A stretch of 13,314 nt of DNA, from contig JAFAGN010000153.1 of NCBI GenBank assembly GCA_023422695.1, forward strand, positions 1-13,314. The letters run 5' to 3'. The stretch's first letter is position 1, and every line of letters begins with the position of its first letter. Below the pieces are notes generated by a model. The model saw nothing but the letters and a program-made list of their open reading frames with translations, did no database searches and had not been told where the DNA came from. Position numbers and translations under genes: made by a program. Source of the stretch: Pseudomonadota bacterium. GTDB lineage: Bacteria; Pseudomonadota; Alphaproteobacteria; Sphingomonadales; Sphingomonadaceae. Shown here piece after piece: positions 13,292 to 13,314 of the stretch.

Positions 13292-13314
13292 GTAGCCCTG
13301 AGCCTGTCGAAGGG
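13292..13314 (+). repeat. REP-like element (GTAG plus imperfect hairpin)
   Basis: A GTAG tetranucleotide (13292-13295) is followed by CCCTGAGCCTGTCGAAGGG (13296-13314), an imperfect palindrome whose outer CCCT/AGGG arms pair, with mismatched GA/GA positions inside. This is the architecture of bacterial REP sequences, which RAYT-type transposases mobilise. To my recollection this very string recurs many times between genes in sphingomonad genomes. It touches the right edge of the window, so a second inverted copy might lie beyond. Confidence 0.7.

Overview
The window reads as a stretch of core chromosome from a GC-rich alphaproteobacterium, most likely a sphingomonad (Sphingomonas/Sphingopyxis type). 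The reasons are gene content and style rather than any marker gene: a LytS-type kinase with a LytTR regulator, a BphA4/ThcD-type ferredoxin reductase, an Ala-rich exported mini-protein with a hydrophobic C-terminal half and acidic tail, and a GTAG-headed REP-like hairpin at the right edge. There are no tRNAs, rRNAs, transposases, phage genes or CRISPR repeats. Genus-level assignment is inference.

Layout. 1-373: no confident gene; one weak open frame enters from the left edge. 374-1267 (minus): a two-gene unit, an exported LprI/DUF1311-like protein (GTG start) followed by a four-helix membrane protein. Divergent from it, 1411-3167 (plus): an exported ankyrin-repeat protein whose stop overlaps the start of an exported protein of unknown family with four cysteines. 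3168-3410: convergent gap with inverted and direct repeats. 3411-3854 (minus): a short LuxR-type DNA-binding protein lacking a recognisable receiver domain, divergent from 3962-5874 (plus), an overlapping LytS-like histidine kinase and LytTR response regulator pair. 5999-7222 (plus): FAD/NAD ferredoxin reductase, convergent with 7225-7860 (minus), a DUF4126 membrane protein with a TTG start. 7960-8757 (plus): NUDIX hydrolase with an expanded Nudix box. 8930-9157 (plus): 75-residue exported/membrane mini-protein with a strong ribosome binding site and a clean rho-independent terminator. 9368-10234 (minus): nitrilase-superfamily amidohydrolase, divergent from 10322-13267 (plus), a 981-residue exported M16 zinc peptidase with one active and one degenerate half. 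13268-13314: a stem-loop and a REP-like element.

How the genes relate. Real co-transcription is suggested only for three pairs: LprI-like/membrane protein, ankyrin/unknown exported protein, and kinase/regulator. Four of the first five proteins are exported or membrane-bound, so the left third looks like an envelope-related accessory patch. The right two thirds are single housekeeping or metabolic genes. I did not find a convincing new multi-gene defence or mobile system. The best leads are the LuxR/LytS/LytTR arrangement, the ankyrin plus unknown exported protein pair, the mini-protein, and the REP-like element.
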